Under the pieces are notes generated by a model that was not told the DNA's origin, did not search any database, and saw only the letters and a list, made by a program, of their open reading frames with translations. Source: Glaciecola nitratireducens FR1064 (GTDB lineage Bacteria; Pseudomonadota; Gammaproteobacteria; Enterobacterales; Alteromonadaceae). From it: a stretch of DNA of 64,000 bases. Both the position numbers and the translations under genes were made by a program. Positions 44,630 through 54,700 of the stretch are shown one piece after another. Positions within the stretch are counted from its first letter, which is position 1, and each line of letters opens with the position of its first letter. The stretch spans positions 3,782,001 to 3,846,000 of the forward strand of contig NC_016041.1 in assembly GCF_000226565.1 (NCBI RefSeq), given 5' to 3'.

Positions 44630-46363
44630 ATGAAGAGTGATGATTCACAGCCGCAGATAATAGATAAAATACTGCATGCATCAATGGCTAAAATCACCTC
44701 AGGACTATCACCTAGCGCACTTATGGCTGCTTATGCTGATTGGGCTGTGCATTTAGCCTCGTCACCCGGGAAACAGTCACAGTTAATTGAAAAAGCCGCT
44801 AGAAAGTTTGCTCGATTAGCTGGTTACCTAAGTGAATGTAGCGCAACGCTGGGCGAAAACTCCCCCTGTATAGAACCTTTACCCATTGACAAACGCTTCA
44901 GTGAAGACAGTTGGCAGAAATGGCCTTTTAACCTGTTATATCAGTCTTTCTTGCTCAATCAGCAATGGTGGTCAAACGCCACGACAGATGTACGCGGAGT
45001 TACTCAGCAACATGAAAACGTGATGGAATTCGCAACACGACAAATATTAGATGTATTTTCACCATCAAACTATCTGCTAACTAATCCGCAATTACTGGAA
45101 CAAACGGAAAAAGAGGCTGGTCAGAATTTGGTGCGTGGAGCGCAGAATTTTTTAGATGATTTGCAGCAAACGATAGCCAACAAAAAGCCCAAGGCAGGCG
45201 CAAAGTTTGTGGTCGGCAAGCAGTTAGCCATAACGCCAGGTAAAATAATATACCGTAATCATCTTATTGAGCTAATTCAGTATACGTCGACTACCGATGA
45301 AGTTCGGTCTCAGCCAATATTGATTGTGCCCGCGTGGATAATGAAATACTACATTCTTGATTTATCACCAAGCAACTCACTAGTGAAGTACCTTACGGAA
45401 CAAGGTTTCACCGTATTTATGGTGTCATGGAAAAATCCAGACGCAAGCGATCGTGATTTAGGTATGGATGACTACCGTAACATGGGTGTAATGGACGCCA
45501 TCGATGCAATCGAAAAAATCACCAATAACGCAAAAATTCACGCAATGGGATATTGTTTAGGTGGCACATTGCTGTCTATTGCCGCGGCCACTATGGCGAG
45601 AGAAGGCGATAATAGACTCCAAAGTTTGTCGCTGTTTGCTGCTCAGGTAGATTTTACTGAAGCAGGCGAGCTGATGCTGTTTATTAATGAAAGTCAGGTC
45701 ACTTTTTTAGAAGACATGATGTGGGAAAAGGGCTATTTAGACGCTAAGCAAATGTCGGGCGCTTTTCAACTACTTCGTTCAAATGATTTGATTTGGTCAC
45801 GCATTGTGCACGATTACTTGATGGGTGAACGCGCTCCCCTGAACGACTTAATGGCGTGGAATTTTGATACAACAAGAATGCCCTATAAAATGCATTCCCA
45901 ATACTTGCGTCAACTGTTTTTAAATAACGAACTGTCAGAGGGGCAGTACATTGTTGACGGAAAGCCAATTTATTTATCGGATATTCGTGTCCCCACATTT
46001 ATTGTTGGTACCCAAAAAGACCACGTTGCTCCTTGGAAGTCTGTATATAAATTTCATTTAGAAAGCGATACCGACGTCACTTTTTTGCTAACCAGCGGCG
46101 GACACAACGCAGGCATTGTGAGTGAGCCAGAACATCCCCACAGAACATATCAGATTGCGACCACTAAGAAGGAAGCAACTTATATCGACCCTGACAGCTG
46201 GGTGGCGACACAAGAGGAGCATGACGGATCGTGGTGGCCAGAATTAGCAAAATGGTTACACAGCCACTCTGGCAAATATATACCTCCACCGACAATGGGG
46301 AACCCCAAGAAAAAGTTAAGCATACTGTGTGATGCGCCCGGCACTTATGTGATGCAAGATTAA
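44630..46363 (+). CDS. phaC: Class I poly(3-hydroxyalkanoate) synthase
   Basis: A 577-residue PHA synthase that polymerises (R)-3-hydroxyacyl-CoA. The lipase-like box is GYCLGG with nucleophile Cys309; Asp464 (GTQKDHVAPW) and His492 (SGGHNAGIV) complete the triad. The N-terminal domain carries FNLLYQSFLLNQQWW, and the conserved FVVSWxNP-type motif reads FMVSWKNPDAS. AAGG lies 9 nt before ATG. It is the first gene of an operon with a MaoC-Pta fusion and acetate kinase, a pairing that suggests carbon storage tied to overflow or low-oxygen acetyl-CoA metabolism rather than a standard phaCAB operon. No phasin or ketothiolase gene is nearby. Confidence 0.93.
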   Translation: MKSDDSQPQIIDKILHASMAKITSGLSPSALMAAYADWAVHLASSPGKQSQLIEKAARKFARLAGYLSECSATLGENSPCIEPLPIDKRFSEDSWQKWPFNLLYQSFLLNQQWWSNATTDVRGVTQQHENVMEFATRQILDVFSPSNYLLTNPQLLEQTEKEAGQNLVRGAQNFLDDLQQTIANKKPKAGAKFVVGKQLAITPGKIIYRNHLIELIQYTSTTDEVRSQPILIVPAWIMKYYILDLSPSNSLVKYLTEQGFTVFMVSWKNPDASDRDLGMDDYRNMGVMDAIDAIEKITNNAKIHAMGYCLGGTLLSIAAATMAREGDNRLQSLSLFAAQVDFTEAGELMLFINESQVTFLEDMMWEKGYLDAKQMSGAFQLLRSNDLIWSRIVHDYLMGERAPLNDLMAWNFDTTRMPYKMHSQYLRQLFLNNELSEGQYIVDGKPIYLSDIRVPTFIVGTQKDHVAPWKSVYKFHLESDTDVTFLLTSGGHNAGIVSEPEHPHRTYQIATTKKEATYIDPDSWVATQEEHDGSWWPELAKWLHSHSGKYIPPPTMGNPKKKLSILCDAPGTYVMQD

Positions 46364-46380
46364 GGCGGTGAAGGACAGAC

Positions 46381-47793
46381 ATGGAATATATAGAAAATCT
46401 GACTTTTGATGAAATATCAGTAGGCGACAAAGCAGAACTAAGCCGAGAACTAAACACAAGAGACATTGAATTATTCGCCGTAATCTCAGGCGATGAAAAC
46501 CCCGCTCATAGCATGTGGGGTGGTGCGTTAATATCGTCGGTATTAGGCACGCAGTTGCCTGGCCCAGGTACTGTCTATTTAACGCAATCATTAAACTTTT
46601 TCCTGCCGGTTGAGCTTGGCGACGAAGTATTAGTGCGAGTAACAGTAAGAGAAAAAATCGCTAGCAAAAATCAGCTTGTATTCGATTGCGAATGCTTTAA
46701 TCAAGACGGTGAACTCGTTATCAAAGGCGAGGCCAAAGTCATCGCCCCTACCGTCAAAATTCGCCGTCCACGAGCAGCAATACCCGAAGTACATTTACAT
46801 GAGCATGCTGCGCACTATCAACAATTAATTGAAAAAACTAAAAACATCGATCCTATTAGGGTAGCCGTCGTTCACCCTTGTGACGAAGTGTCCTTGCTTG
46901 GTGCCATAGAAGCAAAAGATAAAGGCATAATTGAGCCAATATTAATAGGTCCAAAAGCAAAAATTATAGCTACCGCTGAAAAAGCTTCGTGTAACTTGGA
47001 TGGCATCAAAATAATAAACGTCCCTCACAGTCATGCGGCGGCTGCAGCAGCAGTTGAAGAAGTTCGCGCGAACCACGTAGATGCCATCATGAAAGGGAAA
47101 TTGCATACTGACGAGCTGATGAGCCCTATTGTAGATGCAAAGAACGGCTTGCGTACTGAGCGAAGAATGAGCCACATATTCGCCTTAGATGTGCCCACTT
47201 ATCACAAAGCACTATTTATTACCGATGCGGCCATTAATATTGCGCCCGATTTGACAACAAAACGCGATATCGTTCAAAACGCAATTGAATTACTTCACAC
47301 CTTGGGTAACTCGTCACCTAAAGTCGCCATTTTATCGGCGGTAGAAACGATTAATGCCAAAATGCTTTCCACTATAGATGCTGCAGCCTTATGTAAAATG
47401 GCAGAACGAATGCAAATTACTGGTGGTATTCTTGATGGCCCATTAGCTTTTGATAATGCCATTTCAAAAGCTTCTGCGGCAAGCAAAGAACTTGTATCTG
47501 AAGTAGCGGGCGATGCAGATATACTGCTTGCCCCCGACCTTGAGGCCGCGAATATGTTAGCAAAACAGCTCATATATTTAGCCGGTGCAGAATCAGCAGG
47601 TATTGTTTTAGGAGCAACGGTTCCTATCATATTAACCAGCCGCTCCGACGGCATATTGTCAAGGCTCGCTTCTTGTGTATTAGCGCAACTTTATGTTCAC
47701 CATCGGTCCATCGAAAAACACGCTATTCAACTGCCTATTGATAAATATGGCGGAAATGAACCTCCTACCTATACCAAGCAGATACTGTTATGA
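46381..47793 (+). CDS. MaoC-like hydratase / phosphate acetyltransferase fusion
   Basis: A 470-residue two-domain protein. Residues 1-140 are a MaoC/PhaJ-type hot-dog domain; 155-465 are a phosphate acyltransferase (Pta/Ptb) domain with DAIMKGKLHTDELM and GALAFDNAIS-like GPLAFDNAIS. The fusion is a known family, usually beside acetate kinase. The hydratase part is abnormal. After the catalytic SGDENPAH (36-43) the sequence jumps straight to SMWGGALIS; PhaJ relatives have about 18 residues there, ending HGM. The catalytic overhang is therefore missing, and this half is probably inactive or altered. The Pta half appears intact and would make acetyl phosphate for the kinase encoded next, which overlaps by 4 bases. 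Confidence 0.9.
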   Translation: MEYIENLTFDEISVGDKAELSRELNTRDIELFAVISGDENPAHSMWGGALISSVLGTQLPGPGTVYLTQSLNFFLPVELGDEVLVRVTVREKIASKNQLVFDCECFNQDGELVIKGEAKVIAPTVKIRRPRAAIPEVHLHEHAAHYQQLIEKTKNIDPIRVAVVHPCDEVSLLGAIEAKDKGIIEPILIGPKAKIIATAEKASCNLDGIKIINVPHSHAAAAAAVEEVRANHVDAIMKGKLHTDELMSPIVDAKNGLRTERRMSHIFALDVPTYHKALFITDAAINIAPDLTTKRDIVQNAIELLHTLGNSSPKVAILSAVETINAKMLSTIDAAALCKMAERMQITGGILDGPLAFDNAISKASAASKELVSEVAGDADILLAPDLEAANMLAKQLIYLAGAESAGIVLGATVPIILTSRSDGILSRLASCVLAQLYVHHRSIEKHAIQLPIDKYGGNEPPTYTKQILL

Positions 47794-48977
47794 CCGATGC
47801 AATACTGGTCCTAAACGCGGGTTCTTCAAGTATTAAATTTGCTATCTACGCTCACACAAATGTTAGATCACCGGCATTAATGAGCGGTAAAGTTATTAAC
47901 CTTAGCCATACCCCTCAGTTTTTAGCCAATGGAGTCGATGGCAGACCATTGCCTCAAAAAAATATGATGACGTTTGACGAAACGACAACTCATGAAAATA
48001 TTGTATCGTGGCTACTTGGCTGGGTTGAGCATGAAAATCAGGGATACACTATCAGGTGTGTTGGGCATCGCGTTGTGCACGGAGGGCGTGACTATGCGAA
48101 GCCGATCCTGCTGACCACCAGCATAATTTCACAACTAAAAGCACTCGTTCCATTAGCTCCACTGCATCAGCCACATAGCTTATCTGCCATTGCGGCCGTG
48201 TCCAAGTGGGCGCCTAAATTACCCCAAGTAGCTTGTTTTGACACCAGTTATCATTATACGCAAGAGCCGCTTGCTCGATTTTTTGCGCTTCCTCGAGAAT
48301 GGTATGACAGAGGTATAATCCGATATGGTTTCCACGGCCTTTCATACCAATATATTGCCAATAGCTTACCGTGTTACTTAGGGGAGCTAGCTGAAGGCAG
48401 AGTGATTGTTGCTCACCTGGGTAACGGTGCCAGCATGTGTGCTATGAAAAAAAGACAAAGTGTTGCCACCAGTATGGGATTTACTGCACTCGATGGCTTG
48501 ATGATGGGCCAACGTTGCGGAAGCCTCGATCCGGGTGTTGTTGTCCACCTTGTGCGCCACTATAAGATGAGTATTGAAGAAATAGAACACATGCTTTACA
48601 ACGATTCAGGACTACTCGGTGTTTCGGGCATTAGCAACAATATGCAGGTATTGCAAAACAGCAGTCATCCACACGCAAAGCAGGCTATTGAATTATTTTG
48701 CTATAAAGCCGTTCAAGAGTTATCGTCGTTGGTGAGTACCATAAATGGTATTGACGCTATCGTTTTCACAGCGGGTATCGGTGAAAATTCAGCGCAAATA
48801 CGGCAACAAATTTGTGACCGTCTAACCTGGCTAGGCGTCAGCCTTGACACTGGCGCAAATACAACTCACCAACATGTTATTAGTCACCCAGATTCGCTTG
48901 TGAAAGTACTTATCATTCCAACCAATGAAGAACTTATTATCGCACAGGAAACCCAATCGTTGATAACAACGCAGTAA
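47790..48977 (+). CDS. ackA: Acetate kinase
   Basis: A 395-residue acetate/propionate kinase: N-terminal LVLNAGSSSIKFAI, the central VVHGG and FDTSYHYT motifs, substrate region RYGFHGLSYQYI, HLGNGASMCA and the C-terminal FTAGIGENSAQIR. It turns acetyl phosphate and ADP into acetate and ATP, or the reverse. The ATG overlaps the stop of the Pta fusion gene (ATGA), so the two steps are coupled. Under low oxygen this pair would yield ATP from acetyl-CoA. Propionyl phosphate could also be a substrate. Confidence 0.95.
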   Translation: MTDAILVLNAGSSSIKFAIYAHTNVRSPALMSGKVINLSHTPQFLANGVDGRPLPQKNMMTFDETTTHENIVSWLLGWVEHENQGYTIRCVGHRVVHGGRDYAKPILLTTSIISQLKALVPLAPLHQPHSLSAIAAVSKWAPKLPQVACFDTSYHYTQEPLARFFALPREWYDRGIIRYGFHGLSYQYIANSLPCYLGELAEGRVIVAHLGNGASMCAMKKRQSVATSMGFTALDGLMMGQRCGSLDPGVVVHLVRHYKMSIEEIEHMLYNDSGLLGVSGISNNMQVLQNSSHPHAKQAIELFCYKAVQELSSLVSTINGIDAIVFTAGIGENSAQIRQQICDRLTWLGVSLDTGANTTHQHVISHPDSLVKVLIIPTNEELIIAQETQSLITTQ

Positions 48978-49021
48978 GTATAAATAACCGGGCCCCCGAG
49001 TAGTTACAAAAAAATCAGTGA

Positions 49022-49546
49022 CTATAGGTGCAATGTATAAGTAGTCAAAGCGCTATCCTCCGGATGTATTTTTGCCGTCATTCCAAAATGCTTAGCCAAC
49101 TTGTGCATTCTGTAATTGGTGCTTAAGTCGGTCGAAAAAAGTTTTTTAACGTTGTTACTTTTAGCATGTTTTACTAACGCATTTAACAACACAGTCGCAA
49201 TTTCTTCATATGGATATTCATCTGCAACGGTGATTGCCATTTCACATTCACCCGGCTTGTCGCTGGCAGCGTAGCGACAAACACCCACCTCTTTTTCGCC
49301 ATCCGGACTATCTACTGTAGCAATATATGCCATGGTATTTATATAATCGATGTTACACAACACAGTTACCATGGACGGTGATAAATCTTTTATTCCTTCA
49401 AAAAAGCGCTCATATTTTGTTTGTAGCGAGAGGTTGTGAACAAAAGAGGCTTCGATTTCCTTATCCTCAGGCGTAATCGGGCGAATGGTAACCTCAAGCT
49501 CACCAATATTAACATGTTGGTGATCGCTTACGAGTTGCTCAGTCAT
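49022..49546 (-). CDS. GNAT-family N-acetyltransferase
   Basis: A 174-residue single GNAT domain. Start ATG 49546 has AAGGAG at 7 nt; the frame extends 9 codons upstream without support. It opens with ELEVTIRPITPEDKE, has the strand AYIATVDSPDGEKEVGVCRY, and DEYPYEEIATVLLNALVKHAK where the acetyl-CoA loop lies. Such domains resemble the acetyltransferase part of Pat/YfiQ-type lysine acetylases, which control acetyl-CoA synthetase. Its place beside acetate kinase makes control of acetate metabolism attractive but unproven. Confidence 0.88.
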   Translation of the reverse strand: MTEQLVSDHQHVNIGELEVTIRPITPEDKEIEASFVHNLSLQTKYERFFEGIKDLSPSMVTVLCNIDYINTMAYIATVDSPDGEKEVGVCRYAASDKPGECEMAITVADEYPYEEIATVLLNALVKHAKSNNVKKLFSTDLSTNYRMHKLAKHFGMTAKIHPEDSALTTYTLHL

Positions 49547-49721
49547 GCTATTTCTCCTTATACCTCGGTGCATAGTTGTCGTTATATTGAATATTCTCTT
49601 ATGATTTTTCCATCATAGGAGCGCCAGTTTTGAACAGCAATTAGGGATAGCCACATTTCACTGGGGCAGGTAGCAAATAATGGTGCATCAAACTTTGTTA
49701 GGAAAGTGAACAGTGGGTCAT

Positions 49722-51332
49722 CTAATCCACTACGGGCAATATAAAAAAGAACACCGTTCCCGCGGGACTATTACTTGAATAGTGAATACGACCACCGTGC
49801 TCCTGAAGAATACTTTTTGAAATAGACAACCCAATACCCATTCCGTTTTCTTTAGTTGAAGAAAATGCGGTGAATAGCTTATCTGTCATTTTATTAGAAA
49901 GGCCGCAGCCACTGTCAATAACGGCGATTTTAACTGCTGTTTGGCGATTTGGGCGGTGAGGTGTTTGTGATATAAGATCGGCTCTTAGCTCTATAGTACT
50001 TCCGTTCTTCAATTTGGAAACTTCCATCGCTTCCATACCATTACGCAATAAATTAAGCATCACTTGCTGCATTTGAACAATATCAACGAACACGTGAGTA
50101 CCGCTTTTACAGCGGCTAGTTTTAATACTGATGTTTCGTATTTTAGCATCGGATTCTGCCAATTTAACGACATCGTCAATCAATACATTACAATCAACCA
50201 GTTCTTTTTGCCTATCACCTTGCTTAGTCATAACTTGCATGCGCTCAAGCACTGCACCTGCTCGCCGAGCATGCTGACTTACCTTTTCAAATATTTCAGG
50301 GAGCCGTTCAAACTTGCCGCTATTACATAAACTTTTACCCGATTGAGAGAATAAGGATATCGCGGTCAAAGGCTGACTTACTTCATGCGCAATACCGGCC
50401 GCCATCTCCCCCAAAGAATTGAGCCTTTCAACATGCGCCATTTGTTCGATGTGCTTTCGTGCTTGCTCTGCTGCAGCTCTTTGTAGAGTAATGTCTCTAA
50501 TTAATCCAACAAACATCGTCTTTTCATGGGATTGAATTTCACTAATTGATAAGTGAATGGCAAACACGCTTCCATCTTTGCGCTTCGCTTGAAGCTCTCG
50601 CCCAACACCAATGATATTCGCTTGGTGATTGCGTAAATAGTTGGATAAATATTGGTCATGATGATCTGCGTAGGAGCTTGGCATAAGTGATTTAATGTTT
50701 TTGTTTTTAACCTCATCAAAGGTATATCCAAACATTGCTTGCGCAGCATTATTGAAGCTTTTGATCAAACCGGTGTGATCAATAGTGACAACGCCCTCTG
50801 AAACTGAGCTGACAATTGCATCAGAGAATGCGTGAATACTTAAAACTTCTTTTTCCACCAGTTTAACTGTCGTAATGTCGGTAATGAATCCTTCTACAAT
50901 CAATTTATTGTGCAACATAGAGAAAACAGCTTCACCTCTTTCCCAAACAAGCCGAACATCTTTGTTTTTCGTAATGATGCGATATTCAAGTTCAAAAATC
51001 GTCTTATTGCTTAGCGCTCGTTCAACGACCTCACATACATGTGCGTAGTCATCAGGGTGAATTAACTTTCCCCATAACACGTCACTCGACTCAAACGCGT
51101 CTTGAGACCAGCCAGTGAGGTCCTCACAGCCTTCGCTCACTAAAATTATCGGCCAGTCTGGCAGGTTATGAGCTTGATAAGCCATGCCCGGTAGATTATT
51201 GAGTAAGTGTCTTACATTATTCCGGTCATCTAGTATTAGTCTTGCTTTATTCCGTGCAACTACCGTCAGGTATATTGCTAAACTCACGGAAATGACTAAC
51301 AGCGCAACCAACGCGCTCAAAATAATCAGCAT
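49722..51332 (-). CDS. fixL: FixL-like oxygen-sensing histidine kinase
   Basis: A 536-residue kinase with one N-terminal membrane helix (2-25), a first PAS (about 45-155), a second PAS (about 168-282), H-box GIAHEVSQPLTAI (His316) and an ATPase domain (GCGLS, GMGIGLSISKSIL). The second PAS matches the FixL heme pocket: His225 in DHHDQY aligns with the heme ligand His200 of Bradyrhizobium FixL and Arg245 in IIGVGRE with Arg220, at the same 20-residue spacing. It should sense O2. Its partner FixJ is encoded at 43665-44285; the PHA-Pta-Ack operon lies between them. A GNAT gene separates it from that operon. Confidence 0.9.
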   Translation of the reverse strand: MLIILSALVALLVISVSLAIYLTVVARNKARLILDDRNNVRHLLNNLPGMAYQAHNLPDWPIILVSEGCEDLTGWSQDAFESSDVLWGKLIHPDDYAHVCEVVERALSNKTIFELEYRIITKNKDVRLVWERGEAVFSMLHNKLIVEGFITDITTVKLVEKEVLSIHAFSDAIVSSVSEGVVTIDHTGLIKSFNNAAQAMFGYTFDEVKNKNIKSLMPSSYADHHDQYLSNYLRNHQANIIGVGRELQAKRKDGSVFAIHLSISEIQSHEKTMFVGLIRDITLQRAAAEQARKHIEQMAHVERLNSLGEMAAGIAHEVSQPLTAISLFSQSGKSLCNSGKFERLPEIFEKVSQHARRAGAVLERMQVMTKQGDRQKELVDCNVLIDDVVKLAESDAKIRNISIKTSRCKSGTHVFVDIVQMQQVMLNLLRNGMEAMEVSKLKNGSTIELRADLISQTPHRPNRQTAVKIAVIDSGCGLSNKMTDKLFTAFSSTKENGMGIGLSISKSILQEHGGRIHYSSNSPAGTVFFFILPVVD

Positions 51333-51767
51333 TCGATAATAAGCTCCATGTCAGTTGCACCTTTACATAACAACTTGCAAATAATGTTGAAAACTTCAGT
51401 TTGAAATTAACGTTATTTATACGCCACCCTGCTTCTGCTAATCTAACAATAGACTGCATAATGAAGCTATGCAATATCACTGCAGGTTTAACGCTTCTAA
51501 CTTAATTTTTTTCGTTACAAAGCTTGCCATAATTCCACCGGAGTCAATGCCGGACGAATAGGCACAAAAACCAAGAGGTCAAAAACCAAGGGGCCATAGC
51601 ACATGAAACTTATCTGTTTCATGTACTCTGGCCCCTTGGTTTTTGGTTTGCTCTGAGCCCTTGGCTTGCTTAGTTTACGGGTGGAGTATAGGAATGATTG
51701 TTTACACACAATATTTTTGTTAGTTTCAGGGCAACAACATCTTTCCGACTTTAAGAATCGCACTACA
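51333..51767. other. Divergent intergenic region between fixL and the SNF2 gene
   Basis: Contains the second copy of the long hairpin repeat (51581-51644) and presumably both promoters. No coding frame of note: an open frame continues upstream of the SNF2 start to 51666 but has no homology-like content. Confidence 0.5.
51581..51644. repeat. REP-like element, second copy (imperfect 29-bp hairpin)
   Basis: Arms 51581-51609 and 51616-51644, loop TTATCT, with two mismatches. The right arm is identical over its whole length to the corresponding arm at 44458-44490; the left arm has two changes. An extra partial copy of the outer word (AAAAACCAAG) just before it, near 51566-51575, suggests slippage or nested insertion. 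Confidence 0.8.
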
Positions 51768-54700
51768 ATGAATCTTGCTGCCTTAATTCAGCCACAAACC
51801 CAACAAAAAATTGAATCTTTATACAAAGTTTTCTCTGGGTTGAGTGAATCTGAACAATTCCTACTACTGGTTTTAGCTGTGATCTACAAACCGATTGGCA
51901 TTATAAAACTCGACCAAATAGTCGATTTATTAGACAGTAGAGGCTTCGTCCTAAATACAAAAAAAGAACGGCGTTTAAGCGCAGAGCAAAAAGACCATTT
52001 GATTAAGCATTCTCTCTTAATATCGACGAGAGATGGCTTACAGGTCAATCGACTATTAGCTAACAAATTAACGTCTGAAATTAACCAACTACAAACCTCA
52101 TTTGCCTGCACAGCACAAGAAAAACTCATTGAAATCATCATGACTGCGGAAGAGGTTGTGCCGGTAATTAATAGCCATATATGGCAGAAAAAAGCGGTCG
52201 ATAAACGCAGGGTTATTCGAGACCTTTTTTATATGGGCCTAATAGAACAATTTGAAAGTGAATTGGCGTTCAATAAAAACTCTCAAATTATTGATCATGT
52301 TAAAAATGGCATTTTGGTAGAAATTTTATTTTTACCCTTTAATTTGGGGACTTTTTTACAACTTCCAGCGATGATGCAATATCAAGCGTTCGCTACACTC
52401 ATTCGAACCTTTCAAATACAGGGAGAAGCTTGCGACTACCCTATCCAATTGCTAGAGCAAGTTTGCGCAGCACACAGCGATAAAACAAGCCCATCATTCA
52501 ATTCGCACTGCCATCATTTACTCGCAGAACAATATTTATATCAAATGCGCTTTGACGATTTTGAACGCCTACAAGATCCTGAGGATAACAGCAGCTATGG
52601 ATTGCAGTTACAAGGCGCATATTCCTTTTTAACCGGCGATAACCAGCAAGCCATCGTCTATTTTGAAAAAGCCTTGATAGCAAAAAACAAAATCACTAAA
52701 CGTAAGAAGCAGTATTTGAATGAGGTTCTCGGATATTTCTATAAACTAGCGCTCATGGTTGAAGCTAATCAGCATGATGTTAGTTACTTTTCAAAAGCCA
52801 TACAGCAGGTTGAATTTGAAGAGAGTGATCGCAAAGTGAACAGCGATTTTTATAGTGTTGGCCGCAGTGTTTTGAAACCTATTCAGAGCTTATCCACTGG
52901 CGAAAAATACAGCGTTAACGTTAAGTATAGCTGTGCCGATGCCGAGATTGACTTTCTTGGACACCAACTCGGTTACTTCAATTATTTACTGGCGCAAGTT
53001 TGGTGTAACCAAAGCAAAGACCCCGCGTTAGCCCAATTGGCGTTAAAGTACCAGGCTAATTTTGAGCAACTTGCCTATCCCTTATTCGCCCAATTGTGCG
53101 AACAGTTAGCGGCGAGTTTTAGTAATAAAGAACCACGTATTGAACCAAAGTTGCTGGATATTACCGCCCTTGTGAAAACAAAATCTCAGTGGGATTTAGC
53201 CCTCGACAAGTTAATTGCACTTAATCCAAACGCTGAAACCGCGTTAGCGCCAGCCCCTGAGGCAGAAGCCAAACCCATTCGCTTAATTTGGGAGCTAGTG
53301 CAGGATTATGGAAACAGCTTGGTAGCACGAGAGCAAAAGTTGAATAAAGCAGGTTGGACTAAAGGCCGAATAATATCGCTGAAGCGGCTGAAGGAAGAAA
53401 CCGAGCTGTTTGATTACCTAAGCGAAAGCGATAAGAAAATTTGCGCTACTATTACCGCACAACAAAGTTGGGGATACTACTCAAAAGTTGAATATTCGCT
53501 GCAGGGATTGCCAGCCTTAAATGCGGCAGTTGGGATTGAAAATTTATATAAAGCTGACATTCTTGAGCACCCTATTGAGCTAATAAAGCGTGAACCTGAA
53601 TTGCTAGTTAGTCAGCAAGGCGATCAACTGTGTTTGAGCATTGCCGATTTATCGGACGATATCGACGATGAATTCGAAGAACAATTTGATGATCATAGAG
53701 CGCACAGCACATACAAGCTAAAACCCATTTCTGATGATCAGTATCAACTCACCGTGTTTTCACCTGATCATATTAAGGTGGCTAAAATTATTGGAGAAGG
53801 TGGTCTACTCATTCCCATTAGTGCAAAACAAAAAGCGCTAGAGGGTATCTCCGCCATTGCGCCTTTTTTAAATATTCAATCTGATATTGCTGAGCTCGAT
53901 ACTGGCCTAGAAACACATGAATGTGATCGTAATTTGGTCGTGAATATCCAGCCGACGCAAAGCGGCCTAGCATTTACCTGCGTGGTGATGCCGTTTGGTG
54001 AAAATGGTCCTATGTATAAACCCGGCACTGGTAACGCCAGCTTAAGCACCGACATTAAGGGCAAACGAATTGCCACTCAGCGCGACTTATTGCGTGAAGA
54101 AACACTGCTGGACCAACTCGACCAAGCTTGCCCCGCTTTTTTGGATATGCCCGACAACGTATTGTTGTTAGACGACTTACAAACGGCCCTTGCAGCTCTT
54201 GAGCAGCTAGAAGCGGCCATTGCCCAGACAGACTTTGACTTACTTTTGCGCTGGCCCAAAGGCAAAAAGATTAGCCTAACGAAAAAGTTAGACAGCGAGC
54301 ACCTGCAGCTCGCGGTTGGTAAAAAAAGTGAGTGGTTTGATATTACCGGCAATCTGCAAGTTAATAACGAACAAGTGATTGAATTGCGTAAATTACTGGA
54401 ACTTGTTAGAACCAGCAACGGTCGTTTTATTGAGCTGGGCGCTGACCAAATACTTGCGCTATCTGACGATTTACGCCACAAACTCGAGCAAATTAACCAA
54501 CTTACCGATGACGGTAAGTTTCACCCGCTTGCTAGCTTGCAAATGGAGGAAGCAACAACCGGTATGCGCATGAAAACTATCCATGCGTGGGACGAGCAAA
54601 CTCAAAAAATGCATCAAGCAAATACCATTGAGCCAAAAATTCCGTCCACCTTTCAAGCGCAGTTACGGGAATACCAAATAGCAGGTTTCGACTGGGCATC

